Shown: positions 34,856 to 46,360 of the stretch, one piece after another | Numbering within the stretch: the first letter of the stretch is position 1 | Layout of the letters: the number at the start of each line of letters is the position of its first letter | NCBI GenBank assembly: GCA_022494885.1 | Contig: JAGVSM010003532.1 | Span: 47,324 to 111,323 of the forward strand | DNA length: 64,000 nt | Source of the DNA: Micrasema longulum | Lineage: Eukaryota > Arthropoda > Insecta > Trichoptera > Brachycentridae | Direction: 5' to 3' | Position numbers and translations under genes: made by a program | The notes under the pieces: model-generated | What the model was told of the DNA's origin: nothing | Databases searched by the model: none | Seen by the model: the letters and a program-made list of their open reading frames with translations, nothing else

Positions 34856-36587
34856 ATCAGCAAAATTCCTTAGTCAAGTTTTACTTTGTTTTATCGAAAT
34901 CATAATTTTCGAATTTTAATATTTAAAAAATACTTTTTAACATCACATATCATCAATATTTTAAATATCATAAACTTTTTTTATTTACATTCACATATAA
35001 TTTTTACACTTCTAACATGATTTTTTTTTAATGATATTATTTTTTACAATTATGAAAATCCCAATTAGCCACTTACTGTGGCTTGTTGGTGGAGATTTAT
35101 ATTAATATTTACTTATGTAATATTACCTAAATTTTTAAAACAATGAACTTACAGGTATAATTAGCAGCCGGAAAGATAAGTTATATGGATAGATATAAAC
35201 TTTTTTTTTCAAATTCAAGAAAGAAAATATACAAAAAATTAAAATATGTTCATGTTTACTAAATGTTGTATATAACCACTTATTGGCTTTTCTGTGTCTA
35301 CCGGTTTCGTACTTAGAAAACATTCCGTACATTTCGACAGAAAAGTCGGTAAGTGGTTATATACAAATATTTAATAATATTTAGTAAAATGTTTATAAAT
35401 AAAATAAAACAAATTTACTGCAAAAAGTTGTATACATACTCAATAACAAGGAATCTGTATAAAACTAATTAATGTAAAATGAAAACGGAGTGTTCTCTGT
35501 TTGTGATAGTCTCCATCTAACATGGCACAGCCTGTTCTAAGATGGAGATTTTTTATCTTTAGAGCGTAAGTTGTCCTATACTAATAAAACAATAACATAA
35601 AAAAGAAAAACTAAAACGACTTTATTATAAATGCCTAGCTAATCAAATGTAAGAAATTGAAATTCATTATTATACAAATATAAAGTAAATATATGTGCCA
35701 AGAATACATGTTACTTTAACATAAATAATATAGTATAATATATATTAAAACAAATATAAAGCAATGAAATACATAAAAATATAAATAATATGTGTACCAA
35801 TTATATAAAGTACTACGTTTATTGATTTACACATATTTTTCAAAAAAATCTCTTGCTACACTATTTAAATGTGCAGTTATTTTTATTTTAACATTTGTTT
35901 TACAATTTGAGTCTTTTATATTTGGCAATAAATCATTAAATATTTTGTTTGTTCAATGATTTAATTTAATCATTAATCATTTAATCATAATCATTATTTA
36001 ATAATTAAATCATTAATAGTCATTAAATATTTTGTATTTTATTAAATAATATGATGTATTAGAACTTTGTCTTATTATTAAAACAAGACCTAAATATTAT
36101 AGTACACAGGAAAAAAGCTACTTTCATAACACCGGGAATAAAAGTTAATTGAAAATTCCATTAGCGAAACAATTATTTTTATAAAGGGGGTAAGGCAGTA
36201 AAAAATTATAGTAAGCTTACCAAAAAATAAGGAAATAAATTTTATTTAAAAAAATGTGGGAGTGTTTAAAGTGTTTCTAATAAATAAATGTTTCTAAATT
36301 ATAAATGAATATTTGAAAGATGCAACTGATTAAATTAAAATGTTTTTAAATGCAAATAACGTAAGCAATAGACACCGTAGCTAATATAATGTTTTTACTG
36401 CTTGTGTTTCCACAACTATTTAAAAAAAAAAAATATTGTTATTTTTTTTTTGTTTTGGCCAGGCTGTACGAAATTGGCAATAAGTTCGCCATTTAACCGT
36501 GTGGGCGTTTGTTTATTTTTTTTGTATTTATCATATTGTATTATTATATTATGGTTAATAATATTTTTTTAGTATTATTATTTATTA
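34856..36587. other. no gene seen
   Basis: Very AT-rich. 35300-35392 carries motifs shared with other loci (CTACCGGTTTCGTACTTAGA, then GTAAGTGGTTATATACAAAT in the same region). A small inverted repeat TCTCCATCTAACATGG / TAAGATGGAGA lies at about 35510-35550. Confidence 0.5.
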
Positions 36588-36698
36588 CATGAATGTAGAG
36601 GAAGCCAGGTCTGAGAGCAAGGCAGAGTGATGTGGCGTACTATCCTCTCCACGTACCCTTACAGGGAAACGGCGTGATTGTTTATTTGTTTGTTTGTA
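36588..36698 (+). mobile_element. RTE-like LINE 3' tip
   Basis: GTAGAGGAAGCCAGGTCTGA, AGAGTGATGTGGCGTACTAT, CCTCTCCACGTACCCTTACA and GTTTATTTGTTTGTTTGT match the last ~110 bp of the 9344 copy, including the tail. Confidence 0.85.
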
Positions 36699-38137
36699 AA
36701 CAATACCCTCATATTCTTACCTTACGGATCCGAGTTGAAAACAATATTATTACGAATTAGTATATCCTGAAGTATTGTGGTGTAAATAAAATTCATTTTA
36801 AAGTTGAATTTATTTTTTTAAATATGTAAATTTATTAACTCCTTGATCCATTCTTAATACTTTAATAACGATGGGTATTTTTATAATTATTTCCCAAAAA
36901 ACTATGTTTTTTAAATAAATGTGTCCTTAAAATGTAACATGATTAGAATGACAGTTGTCAGAAAAAATGACGACATAACTTTGTAGTAACGTCAAAGGAG
37001 TTATTTATATTGACACACGAAAAATCATTTGTATCTGGCGTGTTAATTTAAATTTTTGAATCAATGCTTGAAACATAAATCAACATTCATATATAAAATC
37101 AGCTTTAAAACTAAAAAAAAACTAAAATAAACCTAATTATTAACGACGTTCTTACAAGGTTACATCATTTTGCAAAAACTTTAGAGATGGGACTAATTGA
37201 TCAATGTAAATTGATAAAATAAAAAAATATTAGTTTGATGTTTTTCATGAAAAAGGTATTAATGTCACATTTTTGGTGAACAATTATGTTAAACACACTA
37301 CAATAGGCTTGTTTTTTCGTTTTTTATATCAATTTTCGGAAACAGAGTTTCATGATTGCATCGATTTGATGAGTGATCAGTAATTTCCCATCACCAATGA
37401 AATTAGTTTGACAGCTGTCATTCCAATCAAGATATATTTTAAGGACTATAGTCTGTTGTCGGCTTTTTTCCGAATGGACTTAAATTTAACATAATCGAGC
37501 ATGTTAGGTACTTTCTTTCCAAGATACATTTTATAAATTGTCTTATATGAAGTCAGTATACAATTTCTCAATTTAAAATTTAATGAGATTAAAAAAAAAA
37601 CTTCGTACGGCATAAAATTTTTCATTTTAATTTTTTAGTCGTATTAAAAGGCAATATTTCCCGTGATCTTATGCGCCAGATTTTGCTTTTTTTATACATA
37701 AACCAGTTTAAAAAGTAAAATGAATCAAGAGATGTATGTTTTAATATCAAGGTGATATTAGGTGTATATTACTGAATTAGTAATTTAACGTCTTATTTGC
37801 TTAGAGATAAGTGATTTAGTCAGAACCAGTTCTATAATTACTCTTTTTTATCTTCCATTATAAATTCATTAGGAAATTTAAATATGTAAAACAAATGTTG
37901 ACTAAAATTTCAAGTCACCCACACTATTCAATTGCAAATTATTGAGGGCAGCCTTAAATGGCCAGTAGACGTATTGCAAAAATATATCAATATTTAAATA
38001 TAACCACGCTTAAATAATTTATTTCACAAGTTTATTCGTGTAGAAAAAGACATGTTTTTTTATATATTTGTTTTACTCTGTGCTTGTGACCATGGTAAGC
38101 GTTTTTTTTACTACGAGTATCATGCATGAGATCCCAG
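36699..38137. other. no gene seen
   Basis: AT-rich. No recognised element. Confidence 0.5.
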
Positions 38138-39238
38138 TAACTCAATCACAAATAACTATCGACGCGCTAATAAGCGACGTTATAACAATTTCTCACCATG
38201 GTTGTTTACCGTGTTCGCGATCACAATGGAACATCCGTGAACACCTAATATTAAATGTCAAAATATTTTCGTTTCGCGATGTATAATCCTGCTGCGCAAT
38301 CACATATTTGAATTTCACTGGTATAAATATGGAAAATATTCCAAAACTGCTATTTTTGTTTATTTATTTATTATTCATCATGCAATTTATTGCATTTAGC
38401 CGGTGGCGGCGGTTGGCAAGCCAAATGTCAAGAAAATCAGTCGCCATAGTAATTGTAATTTAATTTTCACTTTTTTGTATTAGATACTCCTTACTATTTT
38501 GCAAATGCAATATATTGCAAATGCAATCTCTTAATCTGACTTCATTGGAGAGACGTAGAACTGAGATGGACCTTATATGTATTTTCAAAATACTTGCTTT
38601 AAGTGATGTCCCATCTCTGTTGCAATCAATTTCTTTTCATGTTCCCAACCGTGTCACCAGAAGTCAAAGTCTGCTATTTATAAAATCTTCTAAGAGCAAC
38701 TTTGGTTTATGCCCCAATGTCCAGAATGTGTAGATTAGTCAATTCATCACACGACTTGAAATTCTTTGGGATAGATCTTCCGGCTTTTTGTAGATCCCTT
38801 CGCGACTAAACAGTGTGGGATGAAGTTGGATTGGCATGGTTTAGCTCGAAGTCTTAGGTCTATCATTTTTATGAATATATTGTATACAATTATTGTTTTG
38901 CCCTTGTTTGTCTTTGCTAAATAGTTTTATGTTCTTTTTGTTCAGTTTCTTGCATTTATGTTTCTTCATGTAATTGTTGTAATTGGCTTAGGGCGTATAT
39001 ATAATAAATAAATAAATAAATATTGTATTATTTTTTATAGTTATCGCCGATTTTTCGCCAATGAACTTTATTTATTTACGAGGGAAAAAAAACAAACCGA
39101 CACGAGCGTTGACTTAGAGCTTACACACGCGTTGACGCATGACTACGATAACTTAAGCATGTTCATTATTGTTCATTGTGATCGCTCAAATGCTTAGCAT
39201 GTTTTTAATCACGTCGATAGTTATTTGTGATTGAGCTA
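38138..39238. mobile_element. MITE family H, copy 2 (inverted, with LINE inside)
   Basis: Ends TAACTCAATCACAAATAACT and, inverted, AGTTATTTGTGATTGAGCTA. Internal order is the reverse of copy 1 (CGTTTCGCGATGTATAATCC, GTTGGCAAGCCAAATGTCAA, CTCCTTACTATTTTGCAAAT). The flanks CAG and CTT do not match, so the target duplication has decayed or the copy recombined. It is lengthened by the LINE at 38518-39019. Confidence 0.82.
38518..39019 (+). pseudogene. jockey-like LINE 3' end inserted in MITE H
   Basis: The frame reads LNLTSLERRRTEMDLICIFK, SFHVPNRVTRSQSLLFI and, after breaks, NFGLCPN. LTSLE-RR---DL--FKIL and FHVP-R-TR are typical of the C-terminal domain of jockey-like RT proteins. The 3'UTR contains TTGGCATGGTTTAGCTCGAA and ends GGGCGTATATATAATAAATA with an AATA tail. 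ATATTG on both sides (38512-38517, 39020-39025) is the target duplication. Confidence 0.88.
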
Positions 39239-39789
39239 CTTGTCAGATCTTCAGCAAGCATGAACTATTTATTTGAAAGGGTAATTCCAACAAAGTGTTT
39301 AATTATTCATAAAAAAATATATTTAACGAGCTGAACTAAATATATACTAGTGTATAGACTAAATGATACACTCGAAAGTTTGATATCAATTGTTGTATTT
39401 AGTTCAAATTGAATATGCAAGGCATTATTATTTTTGTGTTTCGGATTACATAAATTGTGAGGACATGTGGTGACAGGTAAATTTGATAATTATAACTGCA
39501 TGTTTGGCCTTTTATTCCTGACTAAAATAGATAAATAAATATATCACTGCTATAGTGCCAGAATCCAAGGAGAAAATAAGGGAATACGTTTATATGAAGA
39601 AAAATCAGACCGTGTTTCCACATACAATTAAACATTATTATGTATACTTACAAAACTTTACTTCATAATGCTTTTTACGTTTTAGTAAGGAAATTGTACA
39701 ATTCAACGCCGTTTTTTTTTAAACCGTGCAATTAAAAAGTTAAGTAATCATATGTTACGTAAAAACAAATATTTTAAGGTTTTCTTGTT
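39239..39789. other. no gene seen
   Basis: AT-rich, nothing recognised. Confidence 0.5.
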
Positions 39790-40440
39790 GAAATATATAC
39801 TAGAACGTTTTATATTTAAACTGAAATATATTTAATTTTCGACCGGCAGAATACGCCTTTTAAAATTTAGATCGAACTTCGGTACAAGTAAAATGTTGTT
39901 GAAACGGTTTAAATATTATAAACCACCGCTTCAAAATCTAAAATGTTTGTTTTTGTCAAGAAATACAAACATTTTGAATTCCCTAAATTTTTTGGTATTT
40001 TTTTTTAATTCGGCGTGAAATTATACAGTATGTTTTTAGTGAAATTTGAACGACATTCGACGGCCGATATGTTCATTAATAATTTTTGATTAACAACATT
40101 TGTAAAAACGTACCGTAGAAATAAAACATTTACAGCCATAATATTTTTTCTTAAAAAATATAGTTTATATTTTGAAGGCATAATTTCACGTAGAATTAAT
40201 GAAAAATATTCCAAAATTTATGTAATTTTAAGTGCTTGTATTTCTTTTCAAAATCTTCTTATTCAATTAACAGTCTTTTAATTATCAAACTTTATTTTAA
40301 TACTTAGTATTTTTATGAGAGTCGATTAACCATTTTTTTTCTTAATTTTAGGATGCGTAACTGCCGGTCGAAAAGTAATTATAATTAAGTCACATATACC
40401 TTTTACGTATATTTTTTTACAGAAATACCTTTAAAAAAAA
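39790..40440. repeat. foldback repeat C, copy 1
   Basis: Two imperfect arms: AATTTTCGACCGGCAG at 39834-39849 mirrored by CTGCCGGTCGAAAA at 40361-40374, and AAGAAATACAAACATTTT near 39959 mirrored by GTGCTTGTATTTCTTTTC near 40232. The arms match the single-sided copies at 40554-40815 and 48486-48985. The minus ORF 40005-40214 lies in it and is not supported. Confidence 0.65.
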
Positions 40441-40553
40441 TATTTCATCTAGTGCAAGAATATTATTCTTATTTTAATGAGCAATTTTGAAAAAAAACTG
40501 TTTTTTTAAATAGCTCACTCGCATGACTTTTTCCTTACTTTTTAAAAGGGTAC

Positions 40554-40815
40554 AGCCTTAAGGCTGTAGTCCGGTAAAACTTTTTAAAACGAATTTTGCC
40601 ATTTTAAAACGAATGTTTTTTTTAATCACGCAATAATAAAAAAAATAAAAAAACATGAATTAAATAAAAACAATATTTTGTTAAGGTATTTCTGGTAAAA
40701 ATTTACTTTAAAGTTTTATGTAACTAAAATATAATTACTTTTAGACCGACAGATTACACCATTTCAAATTTAGACTAAACGAAGGTATATGGGATCTCAA
40801 TAAAGACTAAGTAGG
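40554..40815 (+). repeat. repeat C, copy 2
   Basis: TTAAGGCTGTAGTCCGGTAA, AAACGAATGTTTTTTTTAAT, CGCAATAATAAAAAAAATAA, ATAATTACTTTTAGACCGAC and AAATTTAGACTAAACGAAGG match 48486-48755 in the same order. Confidence 0.85.
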
Positions 40816-40854
40816 CAATGGTATAGGGGATTTAGGAGCTGTCCATTAATGGAA

Positions 40855-41010
40855 TTATTGACGTAATCTCTCCATAATCTATTTACTATGCACTGGGTAT
40901 CGCAATTCTGTCTAACTGCTTGACTCTGGATTCTGCCTCATTGGGGTTTTCCTGCGATTGTCTTTAGTACTTTCATCTCTGACGTTTTGAGCAGTTATTT
41001 GGTTTTTCTA
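40855..41010 (-). pseudogene. LINE post-RT fragment
   Basis: The minus strand reads SEMKVLKTIAGKPQ-stop-GRIQSQAVRQNCDTQCIVNR. EM-VLK-I-GK---DRI-S--IR--C-IQ is the stretch following the RT palm in several insect RTE/jockey-like proteins. Isolated, with a stop. Confidence 0.65.
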
Positions 41011-41421
41011 TTTAGTTTTTCTACTTGGTTTTTCGATTTTTTTATTTTCTCTCTATATTATCTCATTTATTTGTTTTTCACAATTATGAACTGGTTGTGA
41101 GTTGTTTTTTCTTTTTTATTATTTTTGTGCTTCGCAGTACGTCTACATCAAATTATGAGTAGGTACAGACAGGTATGTCGTAAGATTTTCGTTACGTCTG
41201 TATCGACAATGAACTTAAAATACATCGGTTAGTAAACTCTGCACTTTGCTTCTTATGCAAGAGAATGATTAGATTGTCGACAGAAACTTGAAATATAACT
41301 AAGGACAAAAAATATCGTAATACGAAGGTTAAATGTCATTTTATTTTATTCTTTTTCTTCCATTGATCTGTACTCACTCACATATTTTTTTTAAATACTA
41401 CTTATTTTTGTCAACAAATTA
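41011..41421. other. no gene seen
   Basis: T-rich; TTTTTCTA/TTGGTTTTTC short repeats at about 41000-41040. Confidence 0.45.
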
Positions 41422-41495
41422 CAATTGGGATAGAGAACATTTTAGAGAAAGGAATATAGAAGTCTAGGCATTTGCGGGGCTTATGATCTGTCATG
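41422..41495 (+). repeat. family A repeat, copy 6 (fragment)
   Basis: GAACATTTTAGAGAAAGGAA, TATAGAAGTCTAGGCATTTG and GGGGCTTATGATCTGTCATG; abruptly joined to a C12 run at about 41499-41511 and then LINE sequence. Confidence 0.82.
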
Positions 41496-41506
41496 TCACC
41501 CCCCCC

Positions 41507-41771
41507 CCCCCTAAAATTATGTACACTAGCTATGGAAGATGTCTTCAAAACTCTTGACTGGAACGACAAGGGTATTAACATCAACGGCGAACTCATTAGC
41601 AATCTCAGATTCGCTGATGATATAGTCCTATTTGCTAAAAATGAGAAAGAACTCGAAAACATGATAAACGAAGTTAATACAGCATCCCTGAAAATAGGCT
41701 TGAAAATGAATGCTTCAAAAACTAAAGTAATGAGTGATGCAAACCAATCATGTAACATCTTAGTAAATTGA
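41507..41771 (+). pseudogene. RTE-like reverse-transcriptase palm fragment
   Basis: The intact frame reads LCTLAMEDVFKTLDWNDKGI, NINGELISNLRFADDIVLFA, KNEKELENMINEVNTASLKI and GLKMNASKTKVMS. LRFADDIVLFA is the RT active-site motif with both Asp residues kept, and GL-MN--KTKVM the next RT motif. Only about 88 codons remain, so it is inactive despite the open frame. It looks young compared with its neighbours. Confidence 0.9.
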
Positions 41772-41787
41772 GATTAGTATAGAGTGT

Positions 41788-42085
41788 ATTTTCATACTGA
41801 CCTCGCTTCCTCTACATTCATACATATTATTCCTACTTTTGACATGTCCATCCTCAAAAGTGTGTTGAATTTGGTCGTGCCATGTATTCCTCGGTTTTCC
41901 TCGTTTTCTACATCCGTCAACATTCGAATCGTAAATCTTTTTACATGTCCAAACCAACGAAGCCCTCCTTTCTTGATTTTGTCGATAATGCTGGTCTCAG
42001 CCTTACTAATGCACGGATCTCGACATTTGTGCACCAATCATACATCGTTTAACCACACATTCGCCTGAAAGATCGCATTTCGACG
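41788..42085 (-). pseudogene. RTE-like LINE C-terminus, head-to-head with palm fragment
   Basis: The minus frame starts VHKCRDP and reads ETSIIDKIKKGGLRWFGHVK; a second frame carries GKPRNTWHDQIQHTFEDGHV then KSRNN. The orientation opposes the RT palm fragment 16 bp away, so the two are not simply one element. Confidence 0.85.
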
Positions 42086-42365
42086 GCATTCAGCCGATCA
42101 TTATCATTTTGATAATATAATTATTTGAATGTAAAAATCGGGTCATGTCATAAATATATAGAATTTAAAAATAATGGTGAATTGACCAACCGTTTAATTT
42201 TCATGTTGATATGTGTACAAATGGCACTCAATGCATCAATCTCTCAATAATAGGTACACGTTAATTCGCATTCGTTAACTAGGACAATGTAATAACTTTT
42301 TTAATGACTTAATTATTGCAATTATACAAAACAGAAATATGTCAAAGTGCAAAGTATTTTTTATT

Positions 42366-42701
42366 TATTTAAATAAATTTATTTATTTATTTATATATAC
42401 GCCCATTTGGCATTTTTAAGGACATGTTTATATACAGAAAATTAATGTAAAGAAAATCAGAAAGACGCAATGGTATATAGTAGACTTGGTGGAAGTGGAA
42501 GCGGGAGAGAGGTGTTTATAATTTAATTTGATTCAATGATTGTTTGAAAGAAGACAACTTGTTATCAAAGAAATCAAGACTGGTATGTTTGTTGGCAGAC
42601 CTGAGAATTCTGGGCATAGGAGAATGAAAACCATAGTAAGTTCTATGGTTATCGGTATGAAAGAGTAAGTTTTTCTGAGGAAATAAATAAAGGAATAACA
42701 T
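42366..42701 (-). pseudogene. jockey-like LINE C-terminus and tail
   Basis: The minus frame reads LLFHTDNHRTYYGFHSPMPR, ILRSANKHTSLDFFDNKLSS and FKQSLNQIKL-stop. H-RT-YG---P--R-LR--N----DFF--- is the conserved end of jockey-like proteins. The 3'UTR ends GGGCGTATATATAAATAAAT, the same terminal motif as the LINE at 38518-39019. Confidence 0.85.
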
Positions 42702-43310
42702 TTAAAAAATATTTGTTTGTAATCACCTACTGACTTTTCTTTGCCTACCGGTTTCAAGACTTACTCGTCTCTTTGTCAGTACACTAATTATACTAACATG
42801 CAAATCCCACTATACACATTTACCGTGGAACTGTATTGATTAAGAAATTCAAAAATTAAACGAATTTTTAACATAGTTGAAAATATTCATGAATTTTTAG
42901 GAATACATTTTTTAAACTTATACCCATGGCCATAAGTACGGTTACTGGATTGGTACGCTAATTGCAGAGTATCAAAATATTTTTTGTAAGGTAAAGTGAT
43001 CAGGCATCCGCCTTATTTTATAAATCATACAATGTCCGAAATGAATTATTATTTGATTAACCCAACTACTGAACAGAATTTAATTCAACAAATTTTATCG
43101 ATAAAATTGATTCAAAATAGTTTCTAAGAAAATCTGTACTCAGAAATGATTAAAAGTAGCTGGTATAGAGTCACCTGTAGTCATATCAATAACTAAACAC
43201 TATGAATAATACCTCAGATATGTTTTGCACTTGTTTATCGACTGATACAATACATACATATTTTTTAATAAATTTTTAATACTATTAAGATTGTTTTTGT
43301 GCATACAACT
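42702..43310. other. no gene seen
   Basis: AT-rich. 42735-42785 (CTACCGGTTTCAAGACTTAC, TCGTCTCTTTGTCAGTAC) is a member of the CCGGTTTC motif set also at 33428, 35297 and 53216. Confidence 0.45.
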
Positions 43311-43440
43311 TTCTTTTTTGAAGAAATATTTCCGTTCTTAGGATATAGATACTAAAGTATTTCAATTTTGTGACCATTTTCAAAGAGTTGCAAAAAACTC
43401 ACCATCTGAAAATGGTCATCGAGCTGGGATAAAGAGATAC
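43311..43440 (-). mobile_element. SINE S1 fragment
   Basis: GACCATTTTCAAAGAGTTGC, AAAAAACTCACCATCTGAAA and ATGGTCATCGAGCTGGGATA follow the S1 body; the tRNA-like head is missing. Confidence 0.7.
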
Positions 43441-43781
43441 CTCTGTTATGTACTTACATAGTACATTGTATTTAGTAAGCTGGTGGAAGAAATTACGTAT
43501 TCCACAGGATGTAATATACCTTGAACTCTGATGCGTTTGGCACTAAGTCTTTTGGTAAAACCCCCTAGGACCTATACTTACATCTTACGCAATGCAAAAA
43601 TCATGTATTTTTTTGAAAAAGGGTCGTTAATAGTACGCACCTGAAAACCAGGTGAGAAAAACCAGAAAACTTCAGTGCGTGAGAAATATAATTTTGCGTG
43701 AATTTCAAGATCGTGGGAAGAACAAAAGTAACTATTTTTTTGTATTAACCTACCCCTCCATAGGACCAAAACTTGTATTAT

Positions 43782-44131
43782 ACAGGGTGTTCTTCAAACC
43801 CTGTCACATCCGAAACCACGATGATCAGCATGGGCAAGAAGACATATTAGCATATATTCAAAAATATTTAGAAAAAGTTATAAATTAAAAAATAAAATAA
43901 TTAAAAAACAAATTGTTGCTTACTTCTGCAGGGGAGAAGTGAGGGGAGCGCCGCGCAGTGTCAGACTCCCACTACCCCCTCGTTCCACCCCTGCAGAAGT
44001 TAGCAACTATTTGTTTTTTTTTGACATTTTTTTTTTCGTTTTAAAAAAATATTTTAATATGCCAATATGTCTTCTTGCTCATACTGATCATCGTGGTTTA
44101 GGATGTGACAGGGTTTAAAGAACACCCTGTA
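43782..44131. mobile_element. palindromic TA-flanked MITE (family P), best copy
   Basis: Termini ACAGGGTGTTCTTCAAACCC and, inverted, GGGTTTAAAGAACACCCTGT, with TATA on each side. Inner arms: TGCTTACTTCTGCAGGGG / CCCCTGCAGAAGTTAGCA around a GC-rich centre (GAGCGCCGCGCAGTGTCAGA). Near-perfect palindrome of 350 bp without an ORF; extreme fold-back potential. Confidence 0.9.
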
Positions 44132-44354
44132 TAAATCCATACGCAGTCCTTTGATAGGTCATTAGAAATGTAACCTCTCGTTGTTACTACGTCGTAATAC
44201 TTAGTTTAAATAAATACGGTAGCTTTCAAATGTAATAGTTTAATGGTTATTTGTAATGTCTGTTGAATAATAAACTAATGTACAACATCTTCGTGTCTTG
44301 TCAATTGATCTGGTGACCTTTGAATAATAATTCTCCGTGTGCTACTACATCGGC

Positions 44355-44413
44355 ACATAACACCTCTGATCTGCTAGTCCGCAACTCTAGCCACGGGACC
44401 ACAACCCGATTCC
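44355..44413 (-). mobile_element. SINE S1 head fragment
   Basis: TGATCTGCTAGTCCGCAACT and CTAGCCACGGGACCACAACC equal the tRNA-like head of S1. 44414-44659 downstream is unassigned and contains the short open frame described in the findings. Confidence 0.75.
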
Positions 44414-44659
44414 AAGAGTTGCATCCGACCGAGCCATGGAAGCTGTTTGTGGTTACCATTTGCTCGAACTAGAAATTGGACTTGAAATGATGATGAATAA
44501 TATAAAAACGTGATTAAATATCTGCAGGTGGCAACGGATGCGTCACGGCTAGGGTCACCATATTTGGAGTCTCTTCGGGACGTTCTGGGATGGGAAGATG
44601 TGTAAACAACAAAAATGGCAATTTTAAAAATGTCTTGAACAAGTAGAAGAATTTGTGCG

Positions 44660-45187
44660 TCAGGAAAGCATGCTTTCAAGAGATGGAAGAGTAAAAAAAG
44701 ATGTTGAAAGGAGAGTGCACAGTAATTGCTAATAAAAATATGTGAAGAGTTTTAGTCCCGATATTTATGTACGGGAATGAAACATGGAACTGGCAGAGGA
44801 AAGATGAAAGCCGAGTGAACGTGGTTGAAATGCAATATCTTAGACGAATGTGTGGGAAATCAATGTAAGACATGGTTACGAATGATGAAATCATGCGAGA
44901 GTGTAAATCTGAGCCAAGTATAATTGATAAGATTAAGAAAGGGTCGCTGAGATGGTTTCGTCGTGTAGAACGAATGGACGACGAAAGAATGGTAAAACAA
45001 GTATTTATGCCAAAAACGAACGGTAACGTGAGACGGGGACAACCAAGGAAGACGTGGCAGGATCAGATAAACTAAAATCTTAAGTCTGGTCATGTCAAAA
45101 GCAGACAGAACCGAAGGGCATGTATACCAAGATAGACGTGTGTGGTGGTCCATTCTCTCTTCCTATCCCTACGGGGAAATGGTGTGA
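44660..45187 (+). pseudogene. RTE-like LINE C-terminal region, divergent subfamily
   Basis: Plus-strand pieces: VLVPIFMYGNETWNWQRKDE, SRVNVVEMQYLRRMCGKSM, IIDKIKKGSLRWFRRVERMD, DERMVKQ, RRGQPRKTWQDQIN, RACIPR and VWWSILSSYPYGE. LVP-LMYG-ETW, EM--LRRMCG, LRWF--VERM and PRKTW appear in the canonical order, so this is the longest RTE-like piece in the window. Several stops break it. Confidence 0.88.
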
Positions 45188-45796
45188 TGGTGGTTGTAGA
45201 AGTAGTAGGTTTTTTACTGTACGTATAATAGAAATATTTTTTCAATATTTTACATGACTATACTTTTCTAATGATTTGACTTTTGTGTACAGCTCTTTTT
45301 GCCATTTTACGTATCCGTAGAACTCCGTTCAAGTCATCTTAAAATTATTAAAACACTTCAATATTTATTCTTCAGTCGCTGGCAGCGGATGATTTCTTTT
45401 GTCGGTCCACTGGGCAGACATCAATGATATTACTCTTTTCGCTGTGACGTTATGGTCAAACAATGAAAATAAATAAATACTTGTTTGATTTCAACAGTCG
45501 AGAAAATTAAATCCACTTAAAATCTATCGACTTTTACTCTATCGAAAGTACAAACTCTATGAAGCTATTTTAATACATAAATGACTGAAAGCATTTGCCA
45601 CCCAATCTACTTGTTCGTAATCAGTACGGCCCACGGTATACTATTTGACCAATAAAGCTGGAAAAATATCAAAAACAGACTTGAAGGATTTTAAATGACT
45701 TGAGTGATGTGCTAGCAAATGAAACATAATTTCGTTGATTCTATTAAATTTATTTTGATTTAAAAAATGTTTTTCTGTACATAACTTTACAAAATA
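45188..45796. other. no gene seen
   Basis: AT-rich; nothing recognised. Confidence 0.5.
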
Positions 45797-46360
45797 TTGG
45801 TTTCTTTGTCCTCTTCGCTATACCAGATTAAATTCCCTTTTTTATTTTATGTGCCAACGTGTAAAAACAATTATACCTTGAATTTATTCATTAGACGTAC
45901 TTGTAGAAATTATAATGGACTCAGTATTGATGTAGACATTTTTAACTGCACATTGCATGTATACAGAAAATTTCTTCATGGGGTCGATTATTTTGGATAG
46001 TTGCTGAATGTGCATCCTGAGTGGTTTATGCTATGTTTATGTGCCGCATGTAATGTATATGTTTGTGTATGTTTTATATGTGCGTTCATGTGTTTGTGCG
46101 TGGATGGCTCTGAGTGTGCATTCAGTATTTTTATTTATTTTAATTTATTACCTCCATGGAAAACGCAAATGTTAACAATTATTCTTTTCTCACTTAAAAT
46201 TCTTATTTAATTTAATTTTTTTTGTCACGTTTAATCTTTTGCATAATGTATAAAAACTTAAATGTTTTTTTTATGTGCAAAAAAAATGTTTTTTTAAATA
46301 CTTATTATGAATGACTGTATGTTTTCTGAATAAAATAAATTTTAAAAAAATAATAAAAAA
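45797..46360 (+). pseudogene. jockey-like LINE C-terminus and 3'UTR
   Basis: The frame 45797-46000 reads FPFLFYVPTCKNNYTLNLFI, RRTCRNYNGLSIDVDIFNCT and LHVYRKFL. LFYVP--K-NYT-N-FIRR-C--YN---DIF is the C-terminal signature of a jockey-like family; the LINE at 59538 has a diverged version (LFHVPISKTLYVKNAFFRRT). A TGTATATGTTTGTGTATG-rich 3'UTR and an A-rich end follow at about 46330-46360. Confidence 0.85.

Noticed and set aside
41493..41512. C12 run as a functional tract
   Set aside because: A homopolymer at the junction between repeat A and a LINE fragment; more likely slippage or a junction artefact than a functional site.
44374..44679. 101-codon minus ORF as a gene
   Set aside because: It crosses a SINE S1 head and LINE-adjacent DNA with no domain signature; openness appears accidental.
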